Origin: Candidatus Fermentibacterota bacterium
GTDB lineage: Bacteria > JAFGKV01
Assembly (NCBI GenBank): GCA_016928395.1
Contig: JAFGKV010000292.1
Coordinates: 1 to 23,973 of the forward strand
Reading direction: 5' to 3'
Length of the DNA: 23,973 nucleotides
Below the pieces are notes generated by a model. It was not told where the DNA came from and searched no databases. It saw nothing but the letters and a program-made list of their open reading frames with translations. The translations under genes and the position numbers were made by a program. This document shows positions 1 through 9,696 of the stretch, piece after piece. Position 1 is the first letter of the stretch; each line of letters starts with the position of its first letter.

Positions 1-58
1 AACGGCGGTCGAATGCGATCGTACTTGTGAATCCGAGTGCTTAAGCTAGGCAGCAACT

Positions 59-2203
59 ATGCATCTTGCCAAGCGTGTTTTACGATGGCTTCCGGCGTTC
101 CTTTGGCAGGCGGCCCTCCGTGCCGCGCGTCCCCGTACCTGTGCCTACGCGGCACTGGCGGCGCTCGCCGTGGCGGGGCGCGTTGCGGGAGAACCGACCG
201 TCGATAGTCTGCGGGCGGTGTTGCAGTCTTCACCGACGGACTCTATCCGCGTGAACGTGCTGAATCAACTCGCGTTCGAACTTCACCGCACCGATCCGCA
301 TCAGACCCGCGCATACGTCTCCGAGGCCCTCGACCTAGCTACCAGCCTTGATCTTACGGCGTGCACCGCCCGAAGTCATCAGGTGTTCGGCATCTACCAC
401 TGGACCCAAGGTGACTACAGGGAAGCGTTGCGTTCGCACTTCATCGCGCTGACACTATATGAAGGTCTTGGGGACTCATCAGGCTTGGCGCGTTCCTACA
501 ACAATATAGGTGCCGTCTACTATAGTCGAAGTCTCTATGATGAGGCACTTGACTATTTCATGAAATCACTCAGCATCTACGAGAATCGTCCTATCACGCC
601 GGAAGTCGCATTCATTTACATCAATATCGGTGTCATAATGCGACTTCAGCAGAACTACGACCAAGCGCTCAGCTACTATCTCAAGGCCCTGGATTTCTAT
701 CGCCAAGAGGGATATGACCGAGACAGAGCCGCGGCATTGGCCGGCATAGGGGCTGTCTACCTTGATCGAGCCCGGTACGATGAGGCTATTGAGTACTACC
801 GGAAGGCCCTGGAAATCCGTAATGCCATGGGCGATCGAAGCGGCATAGCCGCATGCCTCCAGAGCATCGGGGTCATTCATCAACGGCAGGGGAGATCCGC
901 GTTGGCTTTGGAGAGCCTCACCAGCGCCCTGACCATCGCTGCGGACCTGGGCAACAGAAACCTATTGGCAACGACTCATGTCGTCATGGGAACTATGCTT
1001 GTCCAGCTTCAACGCTTTGACCAGGCAGAGCGGCATCTGGAGAGCGGCCTGCGGCTCGCTTCCGACATCGGCGGACGACGAGTGGCCATGGAAGCATACC
1101 GAGGGCTTACGGAAGTAGCCACATCGCGGAGTGACTATCGAGCCGCTCTGCGACTCCACCAGCAGTATGCCGCGCTCAGCGACAGCATCTACAATGCCGA
1201 GAAGACCCAGGCTATCGAGGATATGCATGCCAAGTACGAAGCGGCGAAGTTGGAAAGCGAGATTCGCGACCTTCACCTCGACAGTGAGAAGAAGGATGTG
1301 GAACTGGATCGTCGCCGGGTCGAGCTATCCAAACAGCGCATAGTCATCTACTCCCTGGCCACGGTGTTCGTGACCATCGTCGTGTTCTCCATTCTCCTTT
1401 CCCGGCAGTTGTCCCAGAACAAGCGAAATGCCATCCTCCTCGCACGGCAGAACCACCAGCTTACGCGGCAACAGGAAATCCTCAATCGTCAGACAGCCGA
1501 GCTCACCCAGCTCAATGCCACCAAGGACCGGTTTTTCGCCATCATTGCCCACGACCTCCGCAGCCCCTTGGCATCGCTGCTTTCCACCACCAAGTCACTT
1601 TCAGACTGTTGCGATAGTGTGGATGGCCAGAGTCTGCGGCACTATCTGGAGACCATCAACACCTCAGCCGCCCGGCTCCACCGGCTCCTGGAGAACCTCC
1701 TCCAATGGGCATCTGCCCAGAGCGGCACCCTGCATGCAGAGGTAGGTACGGTGTCCGTGCGAGACGCGGTGACCGAGGTAGTCGGGGTTCTATGCGATAC
1801 TGCCGAGGCAAAGGGGGTTGCCCTATCATCATCTGTGGCCCCAACGCTGCGAGTGGTGGCGGATGCGAACATGCTGCGCGTCGTGCTTCGTAATCTGGTG
1901 GACAATGCCATCAAGTTCAGTGGAGGGGGGAGCGAGGTGTCCGTGACCGCCGCTGAAGTCGACGGCGCTGCCGAGATCACCGTCGTCGACCACGGCGTCG
2001 GCATTCCGGCCACCGACCTGGCGAATCTCTTCCAACTCGACCGATCCCCGCGTACCAGGGGAACCACTGGAGAGCAAGGTTCGGGTCTGGGATTGACCCT
2101 GTGCCGCGACTTCATCACGACTCTGGGCGGCCGGATCTGGGCGGAGAGCACGCACGGGCAGGGCAGCACCTTCCACGTGGTGCTGCCTCTGAGCCGGGGG
2201 TAA
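59..2203 (+). CDS. TPR-domain transmembrane sensor histidine kinase
   Basis: This protein of 714 residues is a membrane sensor kinase that should autophosphorylate on His and pass the phosphate to a response regulator. The N-terminus has a signal-like hydrophobic stretch (about residues 28-44, AYAALAALAVAG). About residues 60-390 are tandem TPR units with the pattern IGxVYxxxxxYDEALxYYxKAL, probably a periplasmic protein-binding sensor. A charged coiled coil leads to one membrane helix near 428-448 (IVIYSLATVFVTIVVF), then a second coiled coil. The HisKA H-box is AHDLRSPL with His498. The HATPase domain has an N-box (NLVDNAIKFS, Asn616), a G1 box (DHGVGIP, Asp644) and a G2 box (GSGLGL, about 674-679), so the catalytic core looks intact. 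No receiver domain is attached and no response regulator is adjacent. The ATG start has only a weak Shine-Dalgarno (TAGGCAG); a later start would remove the export signal. The ligand is unknown. Confidence 0.92.
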   Translation: MHLAKRVLRWLPAFLWQAALRAARPRTCAYAALAALAVAGRVAGEPTVDSLRAVLQSSPTDSIRVNVLNQLAFELHRTDPHQTRAYVSEALDLATSLDLTACTARSHQVFGIYHWTQGDYREALRSHFIALTLYEGLGDSSGLARSYNNIGAVYYSRSLYDEALDYFMKSLSIYENRPITPEVAFIYINIGVIMRLQQNYDQALSYYLKALDFYRQEGYDRDRAAALAGIGAVYLDRARYDEAIEYYRKALEIRNAMGDRSGIAACLQSIGVIHQRQGRSALALESLTSALTIAADLGNRNLLATTHVVMGTMLVQLQRFDQAERHLESGLRLASDIGGRRVAMEAYRGLTEVATSRSDYRAALRLHQQYAALSDSIYNAEKTQAIEDMHAKYEAAKLESEIRDLHLDSEKKDVELDRRRVELSKQRIVIYSLATVFVTIVVFSILLSRQLSQNKRNAILLARQNHQLTRQQEILNRQTAELTQLNATKDRFFAIIAHDLRSPLASLLSTTKSLSDCCDSVDGQSLRHYLETINTSAARLHRLLENLLQWASAQSGTLHAEVGTVSVRDAVTEVVGVLCDTAEAKGVALSSSVAPTLRVVADANMLRVVLRNLVDNAIKFSGGGSEVSVTAAEVDGAAEITVVDHGVGIPATDLANLFQLDRSPRTRGTTGEQGSGLGLTLCRDFITTLGGRIWAESTHGQGSTFHVVLPLSRG

Positions 2204-2381
2204 CCTGCACCCCACCCGGGGACAATCGCCACGCCGTCCAACAGGCCAAACGTAGAGCGCTCCATCTCTCCCCGCGTAGTACAGTCTCCTTTCCCGGCAG
2301 ATCCACCGCCACCAGAACCGGTCCGGCAAGAGCTGCGGGAGCCAGAGTGATGAGCAGGAGCAGGGCAGTCATGGTGCACAT
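2204..2381 (-). pseudogene. Truncated secreted-protein N-terminus (signal peptide remnant)
   Basis: On the minus strand a strong Shine-Dalgarno (GGAAGAGGAG) sits six bases before an ATG at 2381. The peptide begins MCTMTALLLLITLAPAALAG, a textbook signal peptide with an ALA-G cleavage site, followed by PVLVAVDLPGKE. After that the frame loses any recognisable character and runs antisense into the 3' end of the histidine kinase gene. In a neighbouring minus-strand frame there is a plausible continuation (GLLDGVAIVPGWGAGYP), which would imply a frameshift. I read this as the 5' remnant of a gene for an exported protein whose body has been lost. The start region is seen directly; the pseudogene reading is inference, and a short intact secreted peptide cannot be excluded. 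Confidence 0.4.
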
Positions 2382-3012
2382 CAGAAACTCCTCTTCCCTG
2401 GGATGAGAGACAATCAACGGAACGACGTCACGTCGTGAGTCCCGCTTCATCATCCCGTGAGATCAGGCACCCTCCGTGAACAGCCCTGTTAGCCCAGAAG
2501 CACGAGTTCGAGCGGCCAGTGGAGTCAAGGGTGCATCTGGTCAGAGTTGCATCCGTTGCGTCAGCATCCGTTCGCAGAGATCTCGACAAGGGAGTCAGCC
2601 GGAGTGCATCGGCTCACGAAGGGGCGTGTACTTAGACCGGCTTCGTTCTCCGACCCACGCCGAGATGGAATAGACTGCCGACGCGGATGCCCGACGGTAT
2701 GTCCACATGCGGTCACTGCTGCGCAGTTTTGGGCAGTAGTGCCGTCCGCGGTGCTCGCCGTCCGGAGAGGAAGAGAGAGTAGGGGAATCGAATCGATCAC
2801 ACTCGAGCCAACTACAGGCTCTATGCCGGATCTTCTCGCCCTCTCATAGATCTTGACCTCACGAGCTCTGGGCATGAGCCTTGCTGCCCTGTATCTCGTT
2901 TGACCGTCGTCTAGGGAACACGCTCTCTGTTGAGTAGCTGTTGCGCCCTTCCAAGGCGTGATCTGCCGGGCCGAGACCCACGCTCGGCGATCTGCAACAT
3001 CGGAGTAGGCCC
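2382..3012. other. Intergenic region without a supported gene
   Basis: About 630 bases lie between the signal-peptide remnant and the C25 gene. Open frames here show no recognisable domain and no credible ribosome-binding site. A TTGACC hexamer at 2900-2905 has no matching -10 element at normal spacing, so I do not call a promoter, although the promoter of the downstream exported-protein block must lie here or further upstream. A small stem (GAGCC/GGCTC, 2805-2821) with a seven-base loop is present. Confidence 0.5.
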
Positions 3013-5274
3013 GTGTCGCTGCCTCACATGGTTTCTGGATCCGTGCTCCTCGCGGTCACAATGACCCTTCATGCAGCGCCCCACCGGGAGGTTGACACCC
3101 TCGCCCCAGATCCGGTCCTCGCCAGTCCACAGATACGTACGCTGATCGTACGCAGCGATGAGAATTCCACGGCGCTGGACGTAGAGATCTTGGGTTCGCC
3201 CGGGCGACAATGGCCCGCGGAGATCGGCATAGGCCTCGTGGCTGTGGCTCCCCGTGGCCGGATCATGGCCAGACTTGACGCCGTTGACGCCCACGTTCTC
3301 GGGCAGGCTGACGACGTTGCGCGTATCCTCCCGGCAGACTTCCCGGAGGACCTCGTCCTTGTCGGGCCGCCGGGGATATGGCGGGAGCTGCGAGTCGTGC
3401 GCGTCGCAATTCGACCACAGTGGGGCGAAGGTGAGAGCGCGAGAGTCGCGCGACGGGTGAGAGTCACCATCATCAATGCCGGCGGTCAGGGCGTAGCCGA
3501 ACTGGATCATCCTGCCCGGCCTGTCTCGCTGGTGTGGGATCGCCTCTTCCGGGCCCATGTGCTGAACTACGAGGCGTTTCAGCCTCCCCGGCTCACCATC
3601 GGCACGGGCCCACGCTACATCGTGATCTCGCGATCGCGCTTCACGGAGCACACACCGGCCTTCGTGGAGTGGAAGACTCGACAAGGATACGGGGTCGAGG
3701 TCATCACGCTCGAGGACTTGGGGTATACCGATCCCTTTGACCGCAACGCCATCAATGCCACCAAGCGCTGCATTATGGAGGCATATACCTCCTGGGACCC
3801 GCCCCTGGAGTTCGTGCTCCTGACGGGTGACATGTACGCCGGGGCGCCCGCCGGTTCCATCTACAGCAAGCAGTTCACTGACATTCTTGGCTACTATCCC
3901 CTGGAGCGCTACTACGATCAGTGGTACGCGTTGGTCGACGGGCCGGACTTGTTACCCGATATCATGCTCGGCCGATTTCCCGACAGCAATGCCCAACGCA
4001 TGGGATACCAGCTTGGCAAGACGGTCGGATACGAGATGAGCCCCCACATCGAAGGAACATGGCAACGCAATTCAGTCATGACCGCCATCCACAGCAACCC
4101 AACCCATCCGACCATCCTGACCAAACAGGCCGTCTCCGATAGTCTCGTAGCCTGGGGCATGACAGTCCACGAATTCTACTGCGGCCAGGCTATCCCTGCC
4201 CGCATCATTCCCGCGATCAACCAGGGAGTTGCCTTCTACAACTACCGAGGAGAGTGGTGCGGAGAGAACGACTGGGGAGGCACCTTCTACCCTAACGACG
4301 CCGCGTACATCAGCAATGTGAACAAGTTGGGCGTGTGGACGGCCATAAGCTGCAGCACCGCGGATTTTGTCTTCAACTACCCCATCAACGCCGAAATTCT
4401 CCTGCGATTAGGCCATGACAATCCGGCCGCCCCTCGAGGGGCGGTGGCGGTAGTGGGCTCCCAGGGCTACACCCACGCCAACTTCAATAACCCCTTGGAC
4501 TGGGCCTTCTACCACGCCTTTACCCATCAAGACGCCACGCTCTTGGGCGAGGCCTTCATGGCCTCCAAGATCTACGTCGCATCCGTCACCGCCCCCAGCG
4601 ACAGCCAGACTACCACTTTGTGCGAGTATACCATCCTTGGCGACCCCTCGCTGCAGGTGTGGACCGATGTGCCGACGCCGCTTTCCGTTGCCATTGACCC
4701 GCCATCAGTGCCCGAAGGGATGACCACCCCGGTGACCCTCTCGGTTACCACCGACGCTGTTTCGCCGGTCTCCGGCGCCTTGGCCTGCCTCCGGCGCGGG
4801 GGGGATGTCTACGTCTACGGGTACACCGATGATTCTGGCGCGGTGACCCTCCCGGTGATGCCCACGGAGACTGGAACCTCCGGCGTGCCTGTCGACGTCA
4901 CCATCACTGCTGTCAACAGGATCCCCCACTACGGCACCCTCCCGGTGCTCACCAGCAGGCCCGCACCCCCGGGCAATGTGACGGTTGTCATCGACCGTGA
5001 TGCCCGGCTGAAGATCACCTGGAACCCAGTGCTCTCCGATGAACGAGGTCTTCCCGTGGTCATAGACCGCTACGAGGTCTCCCTTGATGACGACGCATTC
5101 GTCGCGGCAGATCGCCCCGCGGCTTCCGCGGGAACAACGACGGCTATCTCCTTTGCCACCACCTCGCCAGGCACCTTCGTGCGCGTGGTCGCAGTCTCAC
5201 GCGAGGGCCGAAGGTCGCACCCAAGTGAACCCGAGGGCGCCGTCTCCCTACCGCTGGCCATGCCCGTGAGGTAA
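3013..5274 (+). CDS. Peptidase C25 (gingipain-family) secreted protein, catalytic His position altered
   Basis: This 753-residue exported protein belongs to the C25 cysteine peptidase family. GTG is chosen as the start because GGAG lies seven bases upstream; it precedes a short signal-like segment (MVSGSVLLAVTMTLHAAP). About residues 30-190 form a propeptide-like beta region. The C25 fold covers about 198-560: PRYIVISRSRF, then EFVLLTGDMY, then DILLGRF-type strands (PDIMLGRFPDS), then AISCSTADF with the likely nucleophile Cys447, and the usual family ending YTILGDPSLQVW. The strand that carries the catalytic His in gingipains (NYxGHG) reads NYRGEW here, with Glu414 in place of His. About 570-745 are Ig/fibronectin-like beta domains. 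There is no FlgD-like C-terminal domain, unlike the two genes downstream. It is the first gene of a tightly spaced block, three bases before the next start. The family is clear; peptidase activity is doubtful. Confidence 0.85.
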   Translation: MSLPHMVSGSVLLAVTMTLHAAPHREVDTLAPDPVLASPQIRTLIVRSDENSTALDVEILGSPGRQWPAEIGIGLVAVAPRGRIMARLDAVDAHVLGQADDVARILPADFPEDLVLVGPPGIWRELRVVRVAIRPQWGEGESARVARRVRVTIINAGGQGVAELDHPARPVSLVWDRLFRAHVLNYEAFQPPRLTIGTGPRYIVISRSRFTEHTPAFVEWKTRQGYGVEVITLEDLGYTDPFDRNAINATKRCIMEAYTSWDPPLEFVLLTGDMYAGAPAGSIYSKQFTDILGYYPLERYYDQWYALVDGPDLLPDIMLGRFPDSNAQRMGYQLGKTVGYEMSPHIEGTWQRNSVMTAIHSNPTHPTILTKQAVSDSLVAWGMTVHEFYCGQAIPARIIPAINQGVAFYNYRGEWCGENDWGGTFYPNDAAYISNVNKLGVWTAISCSTADFVFNYPINAEILLRLGHDNPAAPRGAVAVVGSQGYTHANFNNPLDWAFYHAFTHQDATLLGEAFMASKIYVASVTAPSDSQTTTLCEYTILGDPSLQVWTDVPTPLSVAIDPPSVPEGMTTPVTLSVTTDAVSPVSGALACLRRGGDVYVYGYTDDSGAVTLPVMPTETGTSGVPVDVTITAVNRIPHYGTLPVLTSRPAPPGNVTVVIDRDARLKITWNPVLSDERGLPVVIDRYEVSLDDDAFVAADRPAASAGTTTAISFATTSPGTFVRVVAVSREGRRSHPSEPEGAVSLPLAMPVR

Positions 5275-5277
5275 GGG

Positions 5278-8200
5278 ATGCACCGGGGACACCTGACGAG
5301 CTACGGTTTCCGATGCATCGAACCTATCCGGCCCGGCCTTCCCTGCCGACCTGTCCTCATTCTATCAATGATCTCTGTGTTGCTCGCCGCGGAGGCGGAA
5401 CCCGCGACCTTCACCGTAACCTCAACCGCCGCGACGGGGGCGGGCTCGCTCCGCGAAGCAATTACCTTGGCCAATACCGCCACCGGCCTCGATACCGTGG
5501 CCTTCAGCATACCGGGGGCCTTACCCACGATCATCAGCCTTACCACGACGCTCCCGTCCATCACCTCACCGCTCTATCTCGACGGCTATACCCAGCCGGG
5601 CTCTGCACCGGCCAACGGGTCATCTCCTGCGATCATCGGTGTGCAGCTCCAGGGAAGCGCAGGAGGCACGGGCCTCAGCGTGTCCTCAGCAGGGGGCACC
5701 GTGCGAGGCCTTGCCATCGGAGGTTTCATCACCGGTGTCTCGATCAACGGTGCACCGGGAACGCTCATCGAGGGCAATCATATCGGCGTCGATGCCGCGG
5801 GCGCGTCGGTCCTGCCCAATGGGGTTGGAATCCGCCTACTTTCCGGCGGGCACCAGATAGGAGGGACTCTCCCAGAGTCCCGCAACCTGATATCCGGCAA
5901 TACCCAGCACGGAATAGACATCCAGACCGGCGACTGGGATCCCGAGCCGGGAGAGACCAACTCCATCATGGGCAACTACATCGGCGCCGATGCCACGGGT
6001 GGAGGCGCCCAGGGAAACGGGGGATGTGGGATCGTGGTGACCCGCGGTGCTGATACTTCGATAGGGGGCATCGCTCCCGGTGCAGGGAATGTCATCGCTT
6101 TCAATGGAGGACCCGGCGTGTACGTTGCTCACGGTATACGTAACTGCATCCTCTCCAACGCCATTTTCGACAATGGCGGTCTCGGCATCGACCTCCTGTG
6201 GGACTACTGGGATACCGAACCTGATGGCGTGAACCCCAATGATGTCGGCGACGGTGATTGGGGGGCCAATGAACTACAGAATTTCCCGGTGCTGACCAGC
6301 GCCCAGAGCGCAGGCTCCTCGCTCATCATCACCGGATCGCTGAACAGCCTGCCCAACGCGGATTACCGCGTAGAATTCTACAGTTCGCCCTCTCCGGATG
6401 AGGCAGGCTACGGCGAGGGAAACGCATTCGTATGCGCCACCCAGGTGACCACGGATGCTTCGGGCTCGTGCGAGTTCGTGGCCACTTCGGCCCTCTCGCC
6501 GGCTCTGGGATCATTCATCTCCGCGACTGCCACCGATGCGCTGAATAACACATCGGAGTTCAGCCGTTGCCTTCCGTTTCAGGGCTCAACCCTCGTCACC
6601 ACCTCCCTGGATTCCGGACCGGGCTCCCTGCGCAACGCCATCGCGACTTCAAACCTCACGCCGGGCCTCGATACGATTTCCTTTGGCATCCCCACCGCCG
6701 GGGCCCACGTCATTCGCGTCCAGTCTCCTCTTCCCCCACTGGAGGACCGCGTGGTCATCGACGGGTATACCCAGAACGGTGCCACGGAAGCAACCGCGGA
6801 GTCGCCCGCCGCACTCATGATCGAGATCGATGGAAGCCTCTTGGGCGGCAACGCCAGCGGACTCACCATCAGGGCCGGCCCGTGCACGATACGGGGGTTG
6901 GCTGTGGGAGGATTCCCGTGGTGCGGCATACTCTCGGAACACAGCGATTCCAGCATCATCGCGGGAAACCATCTGGGAGTGGATGGCACGGGCACGGCAT
7001 TGCGGGGCAATGGGATCGGGATATACATCCAGGATGGAGCGGGCACCGTGGTCGGAGGATCCTCTCCGGCGACGAAGAATGTGATAAGTGGGAATGCCCT
7101 TGCCGGTCTTATCCTGGCAGGTTCGATGGATAGCGCCGTCGGCAACTATGTGGGCACCGCGTCCGACGGCACCTCGCCCCTGGGGAATGGCATTGGAGTC
7201 ATCCTTGGAAAAGACGAGATTCTGGGAGGCGGTGAACCCATCTGCAGAAACGTGATCGCAAGTAACAACAGCCACGGAGTGGTGGCTGCGCTCTCGGGCA
7301 GCGCCGTGACGCACAATTGGATTGGCATGACAATCGGCGGTGGGGCAGTGGGGAACGGGGGCGTCGGAATCGGTGTCGGGATAGAATGGCTTGATGATAC
7401 CCTCACCGGGCGACTCAGCCTCAGAGCTCCTTCGGAAGACGGAGTGAGAAACACTATCAGGGAGAACATAATCTGCGGGAGTGCAGGGCTGGGCATCGAT
7501 CTCTATCCCCCTGGGCCGGGCATCAATGATGCCGGCGATATCGATACCGGCGCCAATGCGCAGCAGAACTACCCGATTCTCTTGCAGGCACTGGACAACC
7601 AGGGTGTGACTGTCCTGTCAGGTGAACTGCAGAGCGCCCCCAACGTGGAATTCACCATAGACTTCTACTGCAATGACCTACCCGATCCCACCAACCACGG
7701 CGAGGGTCTCGTCCCTTTGGGTTCCGCGGCCACACTCACGGATGCCCAGGGCAACGGCACGGTGTCGCTGCAGGTGCCTTCCGGCCAGCTCCAAGGCCGT
7801 TTCGTGTGCTGCACCTCCACCGACCCTGAAGGCAACACCTCGGAGTTCGGGCCATGTCTGGCGATCGGCGGCTCGGGGGCCGTCACGACCACTGCGGATA
7901 CCGGTGTGGGTTCTCTCCGGATGGCCATCGCGGCCGCGAATGCCAGCAATGACATCTCTACCGTGACCTTTGCGCTGCCGGGCCCCGGGCCGCACACCAT
8001 CCGGCCGACGTCACCACTTCCCCCGCTCCTGCGGTCAATCACCGTCGATGGCTACACACAGACGGGCGCACAGGTCGCCACTGACTCTGAACCGGCGATC
8101 CTCAAGATCTATGTCGACGGAACCCTGGCAGGAGAGAACGTCGACGGGCTTACACTTGCTGGAGAGGCCCCAGTCGTCTCGGGGATCGTGGTGACTGGCT

Positions 8201-9696
8201 TCTCCGGCTGCGGCGTCCTCATCACCGGCAGCGGGGCTGCGGTGCGCGGATCCTGGATCGGTGCTCCCATGCCGTCGATGGTCGCAAACGGCGGCGACGG
8301 CATCCGTATCGAAGCGTCAGGTGCCACAGTAGGAGGCATAGACCCCGCCGATCGATGCGTGGTCTCGGCCAATCTGGGTGACGGGATTCGGATCTCGGGT
8401 ACTCAGGCCACGGGAAACATCGTCATAGGGAGCCATATCGGTACCGATCCCTGGGGTACTTCCGCCCGCCCCAACGGTGCAGCCGGCATTCGCCTATCCG
8501 GAGAAGACAATGCTATCGGCAACGGGCGGCCTGATGGCCGCAATGTCATCTCCGGCAATACCGGTGAGGGAGTAGTGATCGAGAGAGCCGGCAATGTACT
8601 CCGGGGCAATTGCATCGGTGTCGACGCCACCGGATGTCGCGCCATGGGCAATGCAAGCCACGGGATACTGGTTTCCTCGGCAGACGATGCCGTCATCGGC
8701 GGTGATGCGGCCGGTGACGCGAATATCATCTCGGCCAATGGTGGAGCGGGAGTCAGCATTCGCTACGGCGGTTCGGCGGACAATCGTGTGAGCGGAAACT
8801 TCATTGGAACAGATGCTGCCGGTAACCCTGTGGGCAACGTGGCATCGGGTGTGTCCATCCGAGGCGCCCAGCGCACGACCGTCGGTGGCGCGTCGCCGGG
8901 TCTGGGCAATACCATCGCCTTCAACGGCGGCGCGGGCATCGAGGTGGTCACGGGTTTGGGCAATGCCTTCACGTGCAACTCCATTCATGACAACGTAGGT
9001 CTCGGCATCGATCTGGGACCTTCTGGCGTCACGCCCAATGACCCCTTCGACGTGGACACGGGCGCCAACATGCTGCAGAATTTCCCAGAGCTCGCCGGCG
9101 CCCGGTTCGATACGGGCGGTACACTGGCCGTATGGGGCATACTCCGTAGCACACCGTCGGAGGTCTTCACGGTACAGTTCTTCTGGTCTCCCACCGCCGA
9201 CCCCTCCGGATACGGCGAAGGAGCCCACTGGGCTGGCCAATGCGTAGTGACGACGGGCTCAAACGGGCAGGCCGACTTCGATGTCTCCATCCCGATTGAC
9301 GGTCTTGTTCATGGAGCGACGTTGAGCGCCCTCGCCACCGGCGCTTCGGGCAATACCTCGGAGTTTTGCCTGTCCGTGCCGATAGAGGGGCTTCCTGCAA
9401 CGGCCACCCCCGCGGTGCAGGCCTTCGATCTACGGCAGAACGCACCCAACCCATTTTCCAGTGCCACAGCCATAGAGTTCAGCCTGCCTGCCGCAGCGTT
9501 CGTGACTGTTGATGTCTTTGATGCCGGCGGCCGGGACATCCGGTGCCTGATCGCCTCGCCCATGGACACCGGAGCTCATACCGTGACCTGGGATGGAGCC
9601 GGGCATGACGGCATGCCGGTCGCACCCGGCCTCTACATATGCCGCCTTCAGGCCGGGGAACGCCGTGCGACACGGCCGATGGTACTGCTGCGATGA
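5278..9696 (+). CDS. Giant right-handed beta-helix surface protein with triplicated module and FlgD-like C-terminus
   Basis: This 1472-residue exported protein has a hydrophobic export segment near residues 25-38 (VLILSMISVLLAA). Three homologous modules follow, at about 41-433, 436-863 and 866-1378. Each opens with a CSLREA-type segment (GAGSLREAI, GPGSLRNAI, GVGSLRMAI). Each then has a long run of beta-helix coils rich in GNxIGxDxxGxxxxGNGxGI and NVISGN. Each closes with a beta-sandwich containing GANxLQNFPxL, YGEG and NTSEF. Residues about 1382-1472 are a FlgD-like Ig/sorting domain (LRQNAPNPFSSATAIEFSLP, then VTWDG and APGLYICRL), as on type IX secretion cargo. The Shine-Dalgarno GAGG lies in the last codons of the C25 gene, seven bases upstream. 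The stop overlaps the next start (ATGA). A role in polysaccharide binding or cleavage or adhesion fits the fold, but no catalytic residues are assigned. Confidence 0.88.
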   Translation: MHRGHLTSYGFRCIEPIRPGLPCRPVLILSMISVLLAAEAEPATFTVTSTAATGAGSLREAITLANTATGLDTVAFSIPGALPTIISLTTTLPSITSPLYLDGYTQPGSAPANGSSPAIIGVQLQGSAGGTGLSVSSAGGTVRGLAIGGFITGVSINGAPGTLIEGNHIGVDAAGASVLPNGVGIRLLSGGHQIGGTLPESRNLISGNTQHGIDIQTGDWDPEPGETNSIMGNYIGADATGGGAQGNGGCGIVVTRGADTSIGGIAPGAGNVIAFNGGPGVYVAHGIRNCILSNAIFDNGGLGIDLLWDYWDTEPDGVNPNDVGDGDWGANELQNFPVLTSAQSAGSSLIITGSLNSLPNADYRVEFYSSPSPDEAGYGEGNAFVCATQVTTDASGSCEFVATSALSPALGSFISATATDALNNTSEFSRCLPFQGSTLVTTSLDSGPGSLRNAIATSNLTPGLDTISFGIPTAGAHVIRVQSPLPPLEDRVVIDGYTQNGATEATAESPAALMIEIDGSLLGGNASGLTIRAGPCTIRGLAVGGFPWCGILSEHSDSSIIAGNHLGVDGTGTALRGNGIGIYIQDGAGTVVGGSSPATKNVISGNALAGLILAGSMDSAVGNYVGTASDGTSPLGNGIGVILGKDEILGGGEPICRNVIASNNSHGVVAALSGSAVTHNWIGMTIGGGAVGNGGVGIGVGIEWLDDTLTGRLSLRAPSEDGVRNTIRENIICGSAGLGIDLYPPGPGINDAGDIDTGANAQQNYPILLQALDNQGVTVLSGELQSAPNVEFTIDFYCNDLPDPTNHGEGLVPLGSAATLTDAQGNGTVSLQVPSGQLQGRFVCCTSTDPEGNTSEFGPCLAIGGSGAVTTTADTGVGSLRMAIAAANASNDISTVTFALPGPGPHTIRPTSPLPPLLRSITVDGYTQTGAQVATDSEPAILKIYVDGTLAGENVDGLTLAGEAPVVSGIVVTGFSGCGVLITGSGAAVRGSWIGAPMPSMVANGGDGIRIEASGATVGGIDPADRCVVSANLGDGIRISGTQATGNIVIGSHIGTDPWGTSARPNGAAGIRLSGEDNAIGNGRPDGRNVISGNTGEGVVIERAGNVLRGNCIGVDATGCRAMGNASHGILVSSADDAVIGGDAAGDANIISANGGAGVSIRYGGSADNRVSGNFIGTDAAGNPVGNVASGVSIRGAQRTTVGGASPGLGNTIAFNGGAGIEVVTGLGNAFTCNSIHDNVGLGIDLGPSGVTPNDPFDVDTGANMLQNFPELAGARFDTGGTLAVWGILRSTPSEVFTVQFFWSPTADPSGYGEGAHWAGQCVVTTGSNGQADFDVSIPIDGLVHGATLSALATGASGNTSEFCLSVPIEGLPATATPAVQAFDLRQNAPNPFSSATAIEFSLPAAAFVTVDVFDAGGRDIRCLIASPMDTGAHTVTWDGAGHDGMPVAPGLYICRLQAGERRATRPMVLLR

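Noticed and set aside
2774-2844. A 71-base stretch on the minus strand with tRNA-like size, a partly pairing acceptor and a central five-base-pair stem with seven-base loop (GAGCC/GGCTC).
   Set aside because: The loop lacks the conserved U33 and purine 37, the T-arm does not pair and the D-arm consensus is missing. I do not call a tRNA.
2911-3684. A 257-codon minus-strand open frame overlapping the start of the C25 gene.
   Set aside because: It has no domain character or export signal and lies mostly antisense to a gene with clear family motifs; such long shadows are expected in GC-rich DNA.
6649-7314. Long minus-strand and alternative-frame open frames within the beta-helix gene.
   Set aside because: They mirror the repetitive, GC-rich sense codons and show no independent motifs.
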